From assembly GCA_007131465.1 (NCBI GenBank), contig SLQN01000560.1, positions 1 to 6,228 of the forward strand: 6,228 nt of DNA, given 5' to 3'. Positions 6,197 through 6,228 of the stretch are shown piece after piece. The notes under the pieces were generated by a model. It saw only the letters and a list, made by a program, of their open reading frames with translations. It was not told the origin of the DNA and searched no databases. Numbering within the stretch: the first letter of the stretch is position 1; every line of letters starts with the position of its first letter. This DNA comes from Paracoccaceae bacterium (GTDB lineage Bacteria > Pseudomonadota > Alphaproteobacteria > Rhodobacterales > Rhodobacteraceae). Both the position numbers and the translations under genes were made by a program.

Positions 6197-6228
6197 AACT
6201 CGCCGCTGCAGCCTATCCGCTTGATTTC
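6193..6228 (+). CDS. 5' end of a probable carbon-nitrogen hydrolase (nitrilase superfamily)
   Basis: ATG at 6193 overlaps the GNAT stop (ATGA), and twelve codons, MKLAAAAYPLDF, run off the window end. This resembles the first beta strand of nitrilase-superfamily amidases that often accompany, or are fused to, GNAT domains (YhcX-type proteins in Bacillus are such fusions). The call rests on twelve residues and on context, so it is tentative. The catalytic Glu-Lys-Cys residues would lie outside the window. Confidence 0.5.
   Translation, partial: MKLAAAAYPLDF

Noticed and set aside
1..6228. CRISPR arrays, tRNA or rRNA genes, insertion sequences, integrases
   Set aside because: No regularly spaced repeats, tRNA-like cloverleaf, rRNA segment, transposase or integrase coding sequence was seen by reading both strands.

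Overview
The window looks like chromosomal or island DNA from a GC-rich alphaproteobacterium, probably Rhodobacterales/Rhodobacteraceae. The evidence is the high G+C with GC-rich third codon positions, the UPF0262 protein (an alphaproteobacterial family) paired with a low-molecular-weight phosphatase, and the style of the phosphonate-type permeases. All supported genes lie on the + strand. The species is not identified.

Left part (1-1646): the last codons of an upstream gene, then two tandem PhnE-like permease genes joined by ATGA stop/start overlaps. They form the membrane part of a phosphate/phosphonate/phosphite-type ABC importer whose ATPase and binding-protein genes should lie upstream.

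Centre (1746-4144): a glyceraldehyde-3-phosphate dehydrogenase with intact catalytic residues, followed by an ArsJ-type major facilitator. This is the known two-gene arsenate resistance pathway. GAPDH uses arsenate in place of phosphate to make 1-arseno-3-phosphoglycerate, and ArsJ exports that unstable product. No arsR is visible here. The 122-base gap between the two genes holds inverted repeats and a possible promoter.

Right part (4272-6228): UPF0262 and a low-molecular-weight phosphotyrosine-phosphatase-type protein (stop and start directly adjacent), then an NTF2/SnoaL-fold protein, a GNAT acetyltransferase with a GTG start, and the first 12 codons of what is probably a carbon-nitrogen hydrolase. 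From UPF0262 onward the genes overlap or nearly touch, which suggests one transcript. G+C in hand-counted lines falls from about 67-75% in the arsenic genes and UPF0262 to about 50-60% from the phosphatase onward.

Working model: the left and centre form one phosphorus/arsenic oxyanion unit (uptake system plus arsenate detoxification by organoarsenical formation and efflux). It abuts a separate housekeeping-like pair and an uncharacterised NTF2-GNAT-hydrolase set. The genes belong to known families. The points worth pursuing are the permease-GAPDH-ArsJ linkage, the structured gapdh-arsJ leader, the unusual location of the UPF0262/phosphatase pair, and the right-hand cluster of unknown function.
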